From the NCBI GenBank assembly GCA_900546115.1, contig URBQ01000026.1:1-42717 (forward strand): a DNA stretch of 42,717 bases, in the 5' to 3' direction. The notes beneath the pieces were generated by a model. That model searched no databases. It had not been told where the DNA came from and was given only the letters and a program-made list of their open reading frames with translations. How positions within the stretch are numbered: the first letter of the stretch is position 1; each line of letters opens with the position of its first letter. The position numbers and the translations under genes were made by a program. This DNA comes from an uncultured Collinsella sp. (GTDB lineage: Bacteria > Actinomycetota > Coriobacteriia > Coriobacteriales > Coriobacteriaceae). Positions 1-8,198 of the stretch are shown one piece after another.

Positions 1-30
1 TTGCCGCTTAGGGACGTTTGCAGCGTCGAG
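1..30. repeat. Right-hand end of a dispersed structured repeat (copy cut by window edge)
   Basis: These 30 bases match 5396-5425 at 29 of 30 positions; the one difference is A at 14 against G at 5409. In both places the element lies just past the stop codon of a minus-strand gene, in the same orientation. The left part of this copy lies outside the window, so its partner arm cannot be checked. Confidence 0.8.
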
Positions 31-32
31 CC

Positions 33-60
33 GTTACGCGGTTTGGTAAAACCGCGTAAC
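33..60 (-). terminator. 12-bp hairpin at the 3' end of the YhgE-like gene
   Basis: GTTACGCGGTTT (33-44) pairs perfectly with 49-60 across a 4-base loop. The stem abuts the stop codon of the minus-strand gene. No clear U-run follows on either strand, so it may be a 3'-end stabilising structure rather than a classic intrinsic terminator. Confidence 0.5.
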
Positions 61-2249
61 TAAATAAGCTTTGTTGATTCCAGCTTTTCGATGATCCAGT
101 CGTTGGCTTTGATGACCGGGCGGCGGAAGACGACGCCCAGTGCCAGCGACGGAATCAGATAGCTCGCCAGAATGCCTAGCTCAATCCAGTACTCCATATG
201 GTAGGCGCCAGCCATGGCGGCATGCATGGCGTTGATGCCGTGGGTGAACGGCAGGAACGGATAGATCGCCTGGAACACAGGGCCGGTCATCTCGATGGGG
301 AACGTACCGCCCGAACCGCCGACCTGCATAACCAACAGCACGACGGCGAGCGCCTTGCCGATATCGCCAAACGAAACCGTAAGCGTGTAGACGATATTGG
401 AGAACACAAGACTCGCGACCCAGCCCGCCAGCACAAACTGCAGCGGGTTGTCGCACTGAATGCCAAAGAACAGAATGTCGCCCGCGCACACGAGCGTTGC
501 CTGCAGCAGGGCCAAACCGCCAAAGAACAGGTAACGGCCCAGATAGATCTCGTGCAGGCGTACGGGGATGAGCTCGTTGATGAGCTCGTCGTCGACCGAG
601 ACCTTCATCATGGCCGCCAGTACGATCGAGCCGACCCAGAGCGACAGAATCGTATAGAACGGCGCCATGGCCGAACCGTAGTTGCGGATCGGATAGACCG
701 GCTTGCGGTCGAGCGCAACGGGGCCGGAAAGCGACACGGCCAGGCCCTCGGGGTCGTTGCCGATCATCGTCTTGATCGTCGCCAGGTCACCCGACATCAG
801 GGCGCCGTCGAGCTCGTCCTTGAACGCGCTGATCTTGTCCGACGCCTCGCCCAGCTGATCGGAAGCCTTGTTGACCAGCTTTGCGGCCTTGGAGAGACCC
901 TTTGCCAGCGAACCGGATGCGTCGGTCAGGCCGGCAACAGCGCTATCCAGGTCGCCCGAGATGCCGTCGAGCGAATCCAGAACGCCCGAAATAGTTTTCT
1001 TGAGCTCCTTGGCCTTGACCGAGAACGTGGAATCGTAGTCGGACTTAGCGCCCGAGATGCCCGCCTTGGCATCGGCGATGGCCTGGTCGACCTCGGCACG
1101 CGTGCTGTTGACCTCTGCCATGCTGTCGGAAAGGGACTTTGCGGTTGCCCTCAGGTCGTTGGCATTGTTACGATACTCCGTCGCGATCCTGCCCAGCGAT
1201 GTAGCCACAGACTTGAGGCTGTCCTGGAGCTTTTCGTCACTCACCTGATCGGCAAAGCTGCGGAGCTGGTCGGCCGTGTCGTCGATTTCCTTGGCGCGCG
1301 ATTCGAGTGCCGACGCGGCTTCGTTGAGCTGGGTCATCGTAACGTTGACATGCTGGTTTGCGGCGTCGAAAGCCTTCGCGAGCTCGGCGGACACGTTGTC
1401 AAACGAGCCCGCACTTCCGTCAATCGCGGCGTTGATGGCGTCGTTGGCGGCCTTGAGTGCTTCCTTGGAATCACTAATGCCGCTCTCGGCGTGCTCCATC
1501 AACTGCTTGGTAGATTCATCGACCTTACCCGTCTGCTGGAGCATACCGCTCGCCGACGTCAACGAATCGGAGGTCGAGCTCAAAATGCCCGCCAGCGAAG
1601 TCGCGTTGGCTTGAACGTCCTGCAGGTCCTCGACCGAATCGCCCAGTGTCGAGGACAGGTTGGCGATAAAGCTGCTGACCTGATCGGTGCTCATGTAATC
1701 GAGCAGGCTGGACACGGTCTTAAGGCCGATGGTCGTGATGGTCTTGGTAAAGGTCTCATTCACCTGGCTCTGGACGGCGCTCGAACCCTTTTCGGTCACG
1801 ATCTGGGCGATGGCGTTAGCCTTCTGGTTTTCGTAGAACTCGATGTCGGCGTGCTTCACGTTGGTCGAGAAAAGCGTCATCATGTCGGCGCTAAACGTCT
1901 TGGGGATAACGACGGCGGCATAGTATGTGCCCGACTTAACGCCCTCAATCGCCTTATCGCGGTCGTTGAGGACAACCCAGTCAAAGTTCTCGTTACCGCG
2001 CAGGGTCGCCGTCACGTTTTCGCCCACGTTGATCTCGACGGGAATCAGGTCGCTCTCGTAGCCCTCATCGGTGTTGACCACTGCAATCTTAAGGTTGCCG
2101 GTATTGCCGTACGGATCCCAGCTGCCGGCGATGTTAAACCACGCGTACAGGCACGGCACGATAATGAGGCCCATCACGACGACCATGCCGATCACGGAGC
2201 GAGACACGTTTTGGACATCACGCTTAAACAGGTGCAGGATGTTCTTCAT
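60..2249 (-). CDS. YhgE/Pip-family membrane protein (729 aa)
   Basis: Large membrane protein of the YhgE/Pip superfamily, which also contains phage-infection protein Pip and the type VII secretion proteins EsaA/YueB. One transmembrane segment at about residues 20-40 precedes a long external region (about 60-510) rich in Ala, Ser, Asp and Lys with coiled-coil character. About five membrane segments follow from residue 530, like an ABC-2 permease. The family motif GTFPIEMTGP and the downstream PFLPFTHGIN are present. The ATG directly follows the TAA of the upstream gene, and its GGAGG lies inside that gene's last codons, so the two are translationally coupled. Substrate and exact role are unknown. 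No EssC, EsxA or other type VII genes are nearby. Confidence 0.85.
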   Translation of the reverse strand: MKNILHLFKRDVQNVSRSVIGMVVVMGLIIVPCLYAWFNIAGSWDPYGNTGNLKIAVVNTDEGYESDLIPVEINVGENVTATLRGNENFDWVVLNDRDKAIEGVKSGTYYAAVVIPKTFSADMMTLFSTNVKHADIEFYENQKANAIAQIVTEKGSSAVQSQVNETFTKTITTIGLKTVSSLLDYMSTDQVSSFIANLSSTLGDSVEDLQDVQANATSLAGILSSTSDSLTSASGMLQQTGKVDESTKQLMEHAESGISDSKEALKAANDAINAAIDGSAGSFDNVSAELAKAFDAANQHVNVTMTQLNEAASALESRAKEIDDTADQLRSFADQVSDEKLQDSLKSVATSLGRIATEYRNNANDLRATAKSLSDSMAEVNSTRAEVDQAIADAKAGISGAKSDYDSTFSVKAKELKKTISGVLDSLDGISGDLDSAVAGLTDASGSLAKGLSKAAKLVNKASDQLGEASDKISAFKDELDGALMSGDLATIKTMIGNDPEGLAVSLSGPVALDRKPVYPIRNYGSAMAPFYTILSLWVGSIVLAAMMKVSVDDELINELIPVRLHEIYLGRYLFFGGLALLQATLVCAGDILFFGIQCDNPLQFVLAGWVASLVFSNIVYTLTVSFGDIGKALAVVLLVMQVGGSGGTFPIEMTGPVFQAIYPFLPFTHGINAMHAAMAGAYHMEYWIELGILASYLIPSLALGVVFRRPVIKANDWIIEKLESTKLI

Positions 2250-5030
2250 TTATGCCTCACCTCCTTTAGAGTGCTTGCCAAGCAGGGTGGTATCTCCATC
2301 ATTTGTAGCTGTGCTGTCGCTGCCCTGAGATTTACGATGCGCACCAATATGCGGCAGACGGCTCGTGGGCTGTTCGCTGTCCTTGGTGCCCCGCTCGCTG
2401 GCGTTGAGACCAAACATGCGACGGGCGGCAGGGATGGCAGCCGTGTGCTCGCGCATCTCGCGGCGCAAGTCCTCGTCCGAAAGCGCCGAGATGCGCATCT
2501 GGGTGTTGAGGCTTGCACGGATGTACTCGATGTTGATGAGCCAGCCGCAGATGGCAATGACCGAGATAATCCAGATAACGAGCAGGATGATCTTGCCGTT
2601 ATTGTCGATATCGAGCACCGTCGAAAGCACAAAGAGCAGAACCTGCACGCCTACCACGGCGGCAAAACCGCCCTTGATGTAGTACGGGTAGCGATGCTCA
2701 AACGCCACGGCATGATCGAGCAGCTCGCGACGGTACGAATCCGAATCGAGCATGACGCGCATGGCCGTGCGCAGCGAATAGCGCTGGCGCGGTAGGTCGT
2801 TGGACTCGCAGATCATGAGGCCCGTCGTGGAAAGCTGCTTATCAAAGAGCAGATTGAGGTTGAGCAGCAACGGGCGCAGCTGCAGACCGATAAAGAGCGC
2901 GATGGCAAGGAACACGCCCAGGATGCACAGGTTGAACAGGTAGTTGAACGAATACATGCCACCGACGGTCTCGCGCAGCAGGTTGATGCCATAAGTGAAG
3001 GGCAGCAGCGGATGCAGCCATTGGAAGAAGCCGGGCATCATCTCGATGGGATACATGCCCGACGAGCCGGGGATCTGCACAATGACGAGGATGACGCCAA
3101 TGGCTTTACCGATATGCTTAAACGTGGTGGACAGCGCATAGATGATGTTGACGTAGGTGAACGAAATAGCGATGCCGCCCAGTACAAAGAGCAGCGGATT
3201 GACGCACTGAACGCCAATGACCAGGTCGCCCACCGTAACGATAATGGCCTGGAACGCGCCCAGGATCACCAGCAGCAGCCAGCGGCCAAAGTAGCCCTGA
3301 CGCGCCGTAAAGCTACCGATGCCCTCGCGGTCGACCTCGAGTTTATAGATAGCGATGAGCACATAGCCGCCTACCCACAGCGCCAGATTGGTGTAGAAGG
3401 GCGCGATGCCCGAGCCAAAGCTCTTGACCGGATAGATTGACTTGGACGTCAGCTCAACCGGAGATGCCATGAAATCTGCCACGTCATTGACGTCGACGTC
3501 CATGAGGTCGGCTAACTCGCCCATAGACTCAGAGGTCCGCAGCGCCGCGATGTCATTGGCGGCGGTCGCGAGCTTGTCCTGAACCTTGGCAAGGGAGGCG
3601 TCGGTTTGGGATAGCGTGGTCTTTGCCTGCTTGAGCTTGGCGTCGAGCTGCGCCAGCGTGCCGCGCGCGCTCGCTATCGTGGGGGTCATACCCGACACAA
3701 TGCCGGTCAAATCGCCCGAAACGGCGGCAAAGGAATCAAGCGCGCTCGAAGCCTTCGGAAGTGCGTTCTGACCCAGATCGGTCTGAGCCTGACCGAGGTT
3801 AGCCGTACCGGTCTGAATTGCCGCGTTGAGTGCGTTGCTCGCGTTCGAGATTGCCGTAGCGTTGTTTGCCATGGCGCTCGACTGTGCAGAAAGGCCATCC
3901 TTGATGCTCTGCAGCTTCTGGTTTTGCTCGCGAAGCGAATCGATGGTCGATACAATGCGCGCGTCAATTTCCTCGGAACCTGTCGACGCGTCATTAACGA
4001 GAATCTCCAAGTGTCCGATGACGACCTTATTGTGATCGATCGTCGCCTGGAGAGACTCGAGCGAGTTGTCGATGCGGGTGGTCGTAGATGTGACCGTACC
4101 CGTTAGCTTGCCAATCGCAGCGTTCGCGGAGGCTGACGTCTTGGTGAGTGCAAGGCTACCTTCCGAGAGTGCCTTGGAGAGCGAGGTGATAGAGTTGCCC
4201 GCCGTGGCGCGAGCCTCGCCCAGCAGGTCGTTGCCCTGGGAGATTGCCTGCGTCAGCGACGGTGCCTGACCTTGCAAGCCGGCAAGCGCCGCATCAGCCG
4301 AGGCGATAGCGCCACTCGTCTTATCGATGGCGGCATTCATATCGCCAATCGAATCGCGCACCTCACCCAAGGTGTCGGATGCCTCGGACACCGAACTTGT
4401 CAGCGAGTCCTGAGTCTGGGTTGCCTTGTCCTTTAAATCGATGCCGGCATCCTTGGCGATGCCCGCTACGGTCTCGCCCACCGTGGAGACAAACTCCGAG
4501 TTGATCTGCTCCTCGATGGTGTTGGCACCGGTATCGGTGACCTTGGGCGCAATGGCGCTCTTCTTCTCATTGACGTAATAGGTGAGCTTCGGCTGATGGT
4601 AATTGCCATCGAGCATCGAGACAAGATTGTCGGAGAAGTTCTTGGGGATTACGATCGCCGCGTAGTATTCCCCGCTCTCGACGCCCTCTTTGGCATCGGC
4701 AGCCGAGTCGACGAAGGTCCAGCCCAGCTGATCGTTTTCCTTGAGCTGGTCGACCACCTTATCGCCCGCATTGAGCTCGCCCACTAGGTCGTTTTGGGTA
4801 CCCTGATCGTTGTTGGCGATAGCGATTTTAATGCCCTGGGTGTTTCCATATGGATCCCAGTTAGCCACGATGTTGTACCAAGCGTACAGCGAGGGGATAA
4901 CGCACACGCCAAGGGTGACCACCAAGGCGACGGGGTTCACAAGCAGTCGCTTAATGTCGCGCTTGAATATCGCAAAGGAGACCTTTGCATCGGATAGTTT
5001 GCTGCCGAGACTCACGCTTGGACCATCCAT
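2250..5030 (-). CDS. YhgE/Pip-family membrane protein with C-terminal extension (926 aa)
   Basis: Paralogue of the next gene: the N-terminal membrane segment is followed by the same YAWYNIVANWDPYGNT-type motif, then a long helical external region, then a multi-pass block with SSGMYPIEM and PLLPFTYGIN. Unlike its neighbour it continues for about 170 residues past the permease block. That tail has two further hydrophobic helices (around GGFAAVVGVQVLLFVLS and KIILLVIWIISVIAICGWL) and a charged, probably cytoplasmic end. The ATG at 5030 has only a weak ribosome site (ACAGG touching the start), so the start is less certain than the rest. It is first in a two-gene operon and likely works with its partner, perhaps as a heteromer; that is inference. 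Confidence 0.85.
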   Translation of the reverse strand: MDGPSVSLGSKLSDAKVSFAIFKRDIKRLLVNPVALVVTLGVCVIPSLYAWYNIVANWDPYGNTQGIKIAIANNDQGTQNDLVGELNAGDKVVDQLKENDQLGWTFVDSAADAKEGVESGEYYAAIVIPKNFSDNLVSMLDGNYHQPKLTYYVNEKKSAIAPKVTDTGANTIEEQINSEFVSTVGETVAGIAKDAGIDLKDKATQTQDSLTSSVSEASDTLGEVRDSIGDMNAAIDKTSGAIASADAALAGLQGQAPSLTQAISQGNDLLGEARATAGNSITSLSKALSEGSLALTKTSASANAAIGKLTGTVTSTTTRIDNSLESLQATIDHNKVVIGHLEILVNDASTGSEEIDARIVSTIDSLREQNQKLQSIKDGLSAQSSAMANNATAISNASNALNAAIQTGTANLGQAQTDLGQNALPKASSALDSFAAVSGDLTGIVSGMTPTIASARGTLAQLDAKLKQAKTTLSQTDASLAKVQDKLATAANDIAALRTSESMGELADLMDVDVNDVADFMASPVELTSKSIYPVKSFGSGIAPFYTNLALWVGGYVLIAIYKLEVDREGIGSFTARQGYFGRWLLLVILGAFQAIIVTVGDLVIGVQCVNPLLFVLGGIAISFTYVNIIYALSTTFKHIGKAIGVILVIVQIPGSSGMYPIEMMPGFFQWLHPLLPFTYGINLLRETVGGMYSFNYLFNLCILGVFLAIALFIGLQLRPLLLNLNLLFDKQLSTTGLMICESNDLPRQRYSLRTAMRVMLDSDSYRRELLDHAVAFEHRYPYYIKGGFAAVVGVQVLLFVLSTVLDIDNNGKIILLVIWIISVIAICGWLINIEYIRASLNTQMRISALSDEDLRREMREHTAAIPAARRMFGLNASERGTKDSEQPTSRLPHIGAHRKSQGSDSTATNDGDTTLLGKHSKGGEA

Positions 5031-5122
5031 CCTGTCGTTGAATCAAATCGTACTATCGACAACCATTGTACGTAGGCGCTTTAGCGTCTCGAAGCACAAT
5101 GGTATTGAGTTTTGCGGGTAGC

Positions 5123-5158
5123 AATATACTACGAAGACGAATTAACGTACAGTTGTAC
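5123..5158 (-). promoter_or_regulatory. Candidate promoter with overlapping palindromic operator for the YhgE pair
   Basis: Read on the minus strand, a TATATT -10 lies at 5123-5128. The -35 position falls in 5146-5151, which lies inside an inverted repeat GTACA-GT-TGTAC (5147-5158), the centre of a slightly longer CTGTACAACTGTAC repeat. A palindrome over the -35 is the usual place for a TetR-type repressor, but no regulator gene is adjacent. Confidence 0.35.
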
Positions 5159-5225
5159 AGTATCTTTAATTTCAGCAGGTCACAAAACCACAACCCGCAC
5201 AAATCTAGCAATCCGAATAGTCCTC

Positions 5226-5265
5226 GGGGACGTTCTTGAATGACCAGTCGTTTAAGAGCGTCCCC
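5226..5265. repeat. GGGGACG...CGTCCCC hairpin
   Basis: GGGGACGTTCTT at 5226-5237 pairs with 5254-5265 (12 bp, one T-G wobble). A small inner GAC/GTC pairing sits at 5242-5249. It has no T-run, and resembles other GGGAC-tipped inverted repeats in this window. Confidence 0.6.
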
Positions 5266-5316
5266 AATGACTACTTTGGACCACGAAGGCGCCGCAGGTT
5301 GAGCATAAGTCAGCGA

Positions 5317-5414
5317 AAACGCCCCTAAGCGAGCAAGGTGACGCGAAAGAGGAGGGAAGCGTACTTCGGTACGCGACCGACGATTGAACGTCAGATTGCC
5401 GCTTAGGGGCGTTT
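5317..5414. repeat. Structured dispersed repeat with 15-bp outer stem and UUCG hairpin
   Basis: A perfect 15-bp outer stem (5317-5331 with 5400-5414) encloses 68 bases. Inside are a GTGACGCGAAAG box (5338-5349), a purine-rich AGGAGGGAA (5350-5358), a hairpin GCGTAC-TTCG-GTACGC (5359-5374) and a GACG/CGTC hairpin (5379-5392). The TTCG loop closed by C-G is stable only as RNA from the plus strand, so a plus-strand transcript is the likelier structured form. Sequence conserved with position 1 extends to 5425. It sits directly after the htpG stop codon. Confidence 0.7.
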
Positions 5415-5428
5415 GCAGCGTCGAGTGG

Positions 5429-7453
5429 CTACATTAGTTCGCAAATAGCCGCCGCGAAGGCAACGGGGTCCTCAGGCAGAATGCCCTCGACCAGCAGAGC
5501 CTGGTCATAGAGCAGACCGGAGTACTGCTTGATCTTGTCGGCGTCGCCTGCCTTCTGAGCAGCGACAAGCTTGTCAAAGACCGGGTGCTTGGCGTTGAGC
5601 TCGAGCACGCGCTGGCTCTTGGGCATACCGTCGGGCGCGCCCTCGGGTCCCTTCTGGAGCACCTTCTCCATCTCGAGCGAAAGCGGACCCTCGGTGGTGA
5701 TGCAAGCGGGGGCATCGGTCAGGCGCGCGGAGACGGCAACTTTCTCGACCTTGTCACCGAGCGCCTCCTTCATGGCGCTAAAGAGGTCCTCGTTTTCCTT
5801 GGTGGCGTCCTCGGCCTCCTTCTTCTCGTCCTCGGTCGCCAGATCAAGATCGCCAGTCGCGACGTTCTTGAGCTCCAGGTGACGATCCTCGACCTCGGGC
5901 TCGGCACCGTCGGCAACGGCCTTCTCGGCAGCCTCGCGGGCGGCGTCGTCCTCGTAGATCTTAGGCATATCGGCGGCAACGTACTCACGCATAGCCTGGA
6001 ACGTGAACTCATCCACATCCTGCGTCAGCAACAGCACGTCATAGCCGCGCTCGAGCACGCCCTTTACCACGGGCATCTTGGCCAAGCGCTCACGCGAGTC
6101 GCCGGCGGCGTAGTAGATGGCCTTCTGATCCTCGGGCATACCCTTGGCATACTCGGCCAGGGTAATCATCTTCTGTTCCTTGGCAGACCAGAACAGCAGC
6201 AGGTCGGCGAGCTCATCGGCCTTCATGCCATAGCTCGAGTAGATGCCGTACTTAAGACCGCGGCCAAAGTTCTCAAAGAACTTCTCGTAGGCCTCGCGAT
6301 CGTTGTCACGCATATCCTCAAGGTCGGCGGTGATCTTCTTTTCCACACGCTTGGCAATAGCCTTAAGCTGACGGTTCTGCTGCAGCGTCTCACGCGAGAT
6401 GTTGAGCGACACGTCGGCAGAATCCACGACGCCACGGACAAAGTTGTAGTAGTCGGGCAGCAGGTCGTCGCACTTCTCCATAATCAGCACGTTAGAGCTG
6501 TAGAGCGCCAGGCCCTTCTCGTAGTCCTTGCTGTACAGATCGAACGGGGCGCGACCCGGCACAAACAGCAGCGCATCGTACTCAAGCGTGCCCTCGGCGT
6601 GGAAGCTGATAGTGCGCGCGGGATCGTCAAAGTCGTGGAATGTGGACTTGTAGAACTCGTCGTAGTCCTTCTGCTCGACATCGGAGCTGCGTTTCTTCCA
6701 GATCGGTGTCATGGAATTGACGGTCTCGAGCTCCTGGTAGTCCTCGTACTCGGGCGTGTAGTCATCGCCAGCATCCTCGGGCTTGGGCTTCTGGCGGCTC
6801 TTGGACACCATCATCTGTATCGGGTAGCGCACATAGTTGCTGTACTGCTGAATCAGGCTCTTGAGGCCCCACTCGGTCAGGAAGCGATCGTAGGTCTCGG
6901 CCTCGCCGTCGGCGTCGAGCTTCTCGTTCTCGCGCAGCGTCAGGATGACATCGGTGCCGTGCTCGGCGCGCTCGCCATCCTCGATGGTGTAGCCCTCAAG
7001 ACCGTCGGACTCCCAAACGTGGGCGGTATCCTCGCCATAAGCGCGGCTGACAACCTTCACGTGGCTGGCGACCATAAAGGCGGAGTAGAAACCCACGCCA
7101 AACTGACCGATGATGTCGACATCGGAACCCTGCTGCTCGGCGTTCTCGGTCTTAAACTCCTCGGAGCCGGAATGGGCGATGGTGCCCAGATTGCGCTCGA
7201 GCTCCTCGGCGGTCATGCCAATGCCGTTATCCGAGATGGTAATGGTGCGGGCGTCTTTATCAAAGCAGACGCGAATAGCCAGGTCGCCCTGGTCGAGCTT
7301 GACGCTCGGGTCCTGCAGGCTCTTAAAGTTGAGCTTGTCGACGGCGTCGCTCGCGTTAGAGATAAGCTCGCGCAGGAAGATTTCCTTATTGGTGTAGATG
7401 GAGTTGATCATGAGGTCGAGCAGTTTTTTGCTCTCGGTCTTAAATTGACGCAT
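5429..7453 (-). CDS. htpG: Molecular chaperone HtpG (Hsp90)
   Basis: Cytosolic Hsp90-type ATP-driven chaperone of 674 residues, slightly longer than most bacterial HtpG. The GHKL ATPase domain comes first: RELISNASDAVDKL carries the ATP-contacting Glu/Asn, followed by DNGIGM and GQFGVGFYSAFM. The middle domain contains NISRETLQQNR with the catalytic-loop Arg. An acidic, Lys/Glu-rich insertion (around EVEDRHLELK to DEKKEAEDATKE) precedes the C-terminal dimerisation domain and explains the extra length. The ATG has a good AAAGGA site 6 bases upstream. The leader carries an intrinsic terminator (7484-7508), and the gene ends against a structured repeat. Confidence 0.97.
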   Translation of the reverse strand: MRQFKTESKKLLDLMINSIYTNKEIFLRELISNASDAVDKLNFKSLQDPSVKLDQGDLAIRVCFDKDARTITISDNGIGMTAEELERNLGTIAHSGSEEFKTENAEQQGSDVDIIGQFGVGFYSAFMVASHVKVVSRAYGEDTAHVWESDGLEGYTIEDGERAEHGTDVILTLRENEKLDADGEAETYDRFLTEWGLKSLIQQYSNYVRYPIQMMVSKSRQKPKPEDAGDDYTPEYEDYQELETVNSMTPIWKKRSSDVEQKDYDEFYKSTFHDFDDPARTISFHAEGTLEYDALLFVPGRAPFDLYSKDYEKGLALYSSNVLIMEKCDDLLPDYYNFVRGVVDSADVSLNISRETLQQNRQLKAIAKRVEKKITADLEDMRDNDREAYEKFFENFGRGLKYGIYSSYGMKADELADLLLFWSAKEQKMITLAEYAKGMPEDQKAIYYAAGDSRERLAKMPVVKGVLERGYDVLLLTQDVDEFTFQAMREYVAADMPKIYEDDAAREAAEKAVADGAEPEVEDRHLELKNVATGDLDLATEDEKKEAEDATKENEDLFSAMKEALGDKVEKVAVSARLTDAPACITTEGPLSLEMEKVLQKGPEGAPDGMPKSQRVLELNAKHPVFDKLVAAQKAGDADKIKQYSGLLYDQALLVEGILPEDPVAFAAAICELM

Positions 7454-7483
7454 GTGCAGTCCTTTCGCGCTACCCCCGTCCGC

Positions 7484-7508
7484 AAAAACGGCCCGGTTGC
7501 CCGAGCCG
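7484..7508 (-). terminator. Intrinsic terminator inside the htpG leader
   Basis: On the minus strand an 8-bp stem (CGGCTCGG with CCGGGCCG, one T-G pair) is capped by a GCAA tetraloop and followed by TTTTT. It ends about 30 bases before the htpG ATG, too close to leave room for a separate promoter. An AT-rich stretch at 7536-7570 upstream of it contains plausible -10 sequences. It may end transcription from the GNAT gene or act as an attenuator for htpG. Confidence 0.65.
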
Positions 7509-7655
7509 CATCGCAGACCTGCTATGTTCAGACTTAGATTTTATAACCCATTAGCGCGCATATATACATACGGAATCGAAAAACTGTATGTCCAAACGCT
7601 CTGATGCGCCAATTGCCAAGGAGTGTCCCCAACTGCCGGCAGAAAAGGAACGTCC

Positions 7656-8159
7656 CTATCTGCCACCCTCGACCCGTTTGGCCATCCAGGCATGGGGCTG
7701 GCCTTCATCCTCATAGTCCACCGGGGCAATCTGCGTGTAACCCGCCTTGGCATAGAGCGGCAGCACGTATTCCTGCGCGTGCAGCTTAATGAGCTTGGCG
7801 CCGGCATCACGCGCGGCAGTATCACTGGCCTCGACAATCTTGCTCGCCAAACCACGACGACGCATAGCCGGCAGCACGGCGACGCGCCCCATAATGTAGG
7901 TCTCCCCCGCTGCGACGCCTTCGTCCAAGTCGCACGCCGGCGACACCGGAGCCTCTGCGTCAGCCGCGCGCTCAAGCTCTTCGGGAAACACGCGCGAGCA
8001 ACCGGCAAGCTCGCCGTCTACATAGAGCGTCACATGAATGCAATTCGGATCCTCGTCGATAGCGTCAAACTCGTTCTCGTAGCCCTGCTCGTCCATAAAA
8101 ACGACGCGGCGCACCAACGCCGCGTCATCAAAGCATCCCGTCTTAAGTTGGATATCCAT
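7656..8159 (-). CDS. GNAT-family N-acetyltransferase
   Basis: A 167-residue GNAT acetyltransferase that would transfer an acetyl group from acetyl-CoA to an amine. The acetyl-CoA binding motif is visible as RVAVLPAMRRRGLASKIV (Q/RxxGxG/A type). LHAQEYVLPLYAKAGY is the typical motif B with the late Tyr, in the ElaA/YitI-like subgroup. I chose the ATG at 8159, six codons inside the longest frame, because AAAGGG lies 5 bases upstream. The substrate cannot be told. It follows the tyrosine phosphatase gene by about 40 bases, which hold a solo GGGACAGATTTT motif. Two short GTCCC-A-CTGCC direct repeats lie at and just beyond its stop codon. Confidence 0.85.
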   Translation of the reverse strand: MDIQLKTGCFDDAALVRRVVFMDEQGYENEFDAIDEDPNCIHVTLYVDGELAGCSRVFPEELERAADAEAPVSPACDLDEGVAAGETYIMGRVAVLPAMRRRGLASKIVEASDTAARDAGAKLIKLHAQEYVLPLYAKAGYTQIAPVDYEDEGQPHAWMAKRVEGGR

Positions 8160-8198
8160 GGCTGCCCTTTCATTCAATGCGAACGTTAGGGACAGATT

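Larger units (their letters stand above)
5031..5428. other. Gene-free interval between the YhgE operon and htpG
   Basis: No coding potential is supported here. From left to right it holds the YhgE leader, a candidate -10 and operator (5123-5158), a GGGGACG hairpin (5226-5265) and a large structured repeat (about 5281-5425) that runs up to the htpG stop codon. Confidence 0.7.

Noticed and set aside
198..2795. 865-codon open frame on the plus strand across both YhgE-like genes
   Set aside because: It is a shadow of GC-rich minus-strand codons: the protein is Arg/His/Leu-rich, matches no family, and spans the junction of two well-supported genes.
60..5030. Type VII secretion locus built on the YhgE/EsaA-like genes
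   Set aside because: No EssC/EccC ATPase, WXG100 proteins or EssA/B are in the window; superfamily membership alone is not enough.
5585..7537. 650-codon plus-strand frame opposite htpG
   Set aside because: Antisense to a fully motif-supported chaperone; Leu/Gly/His-rich translation without domains.
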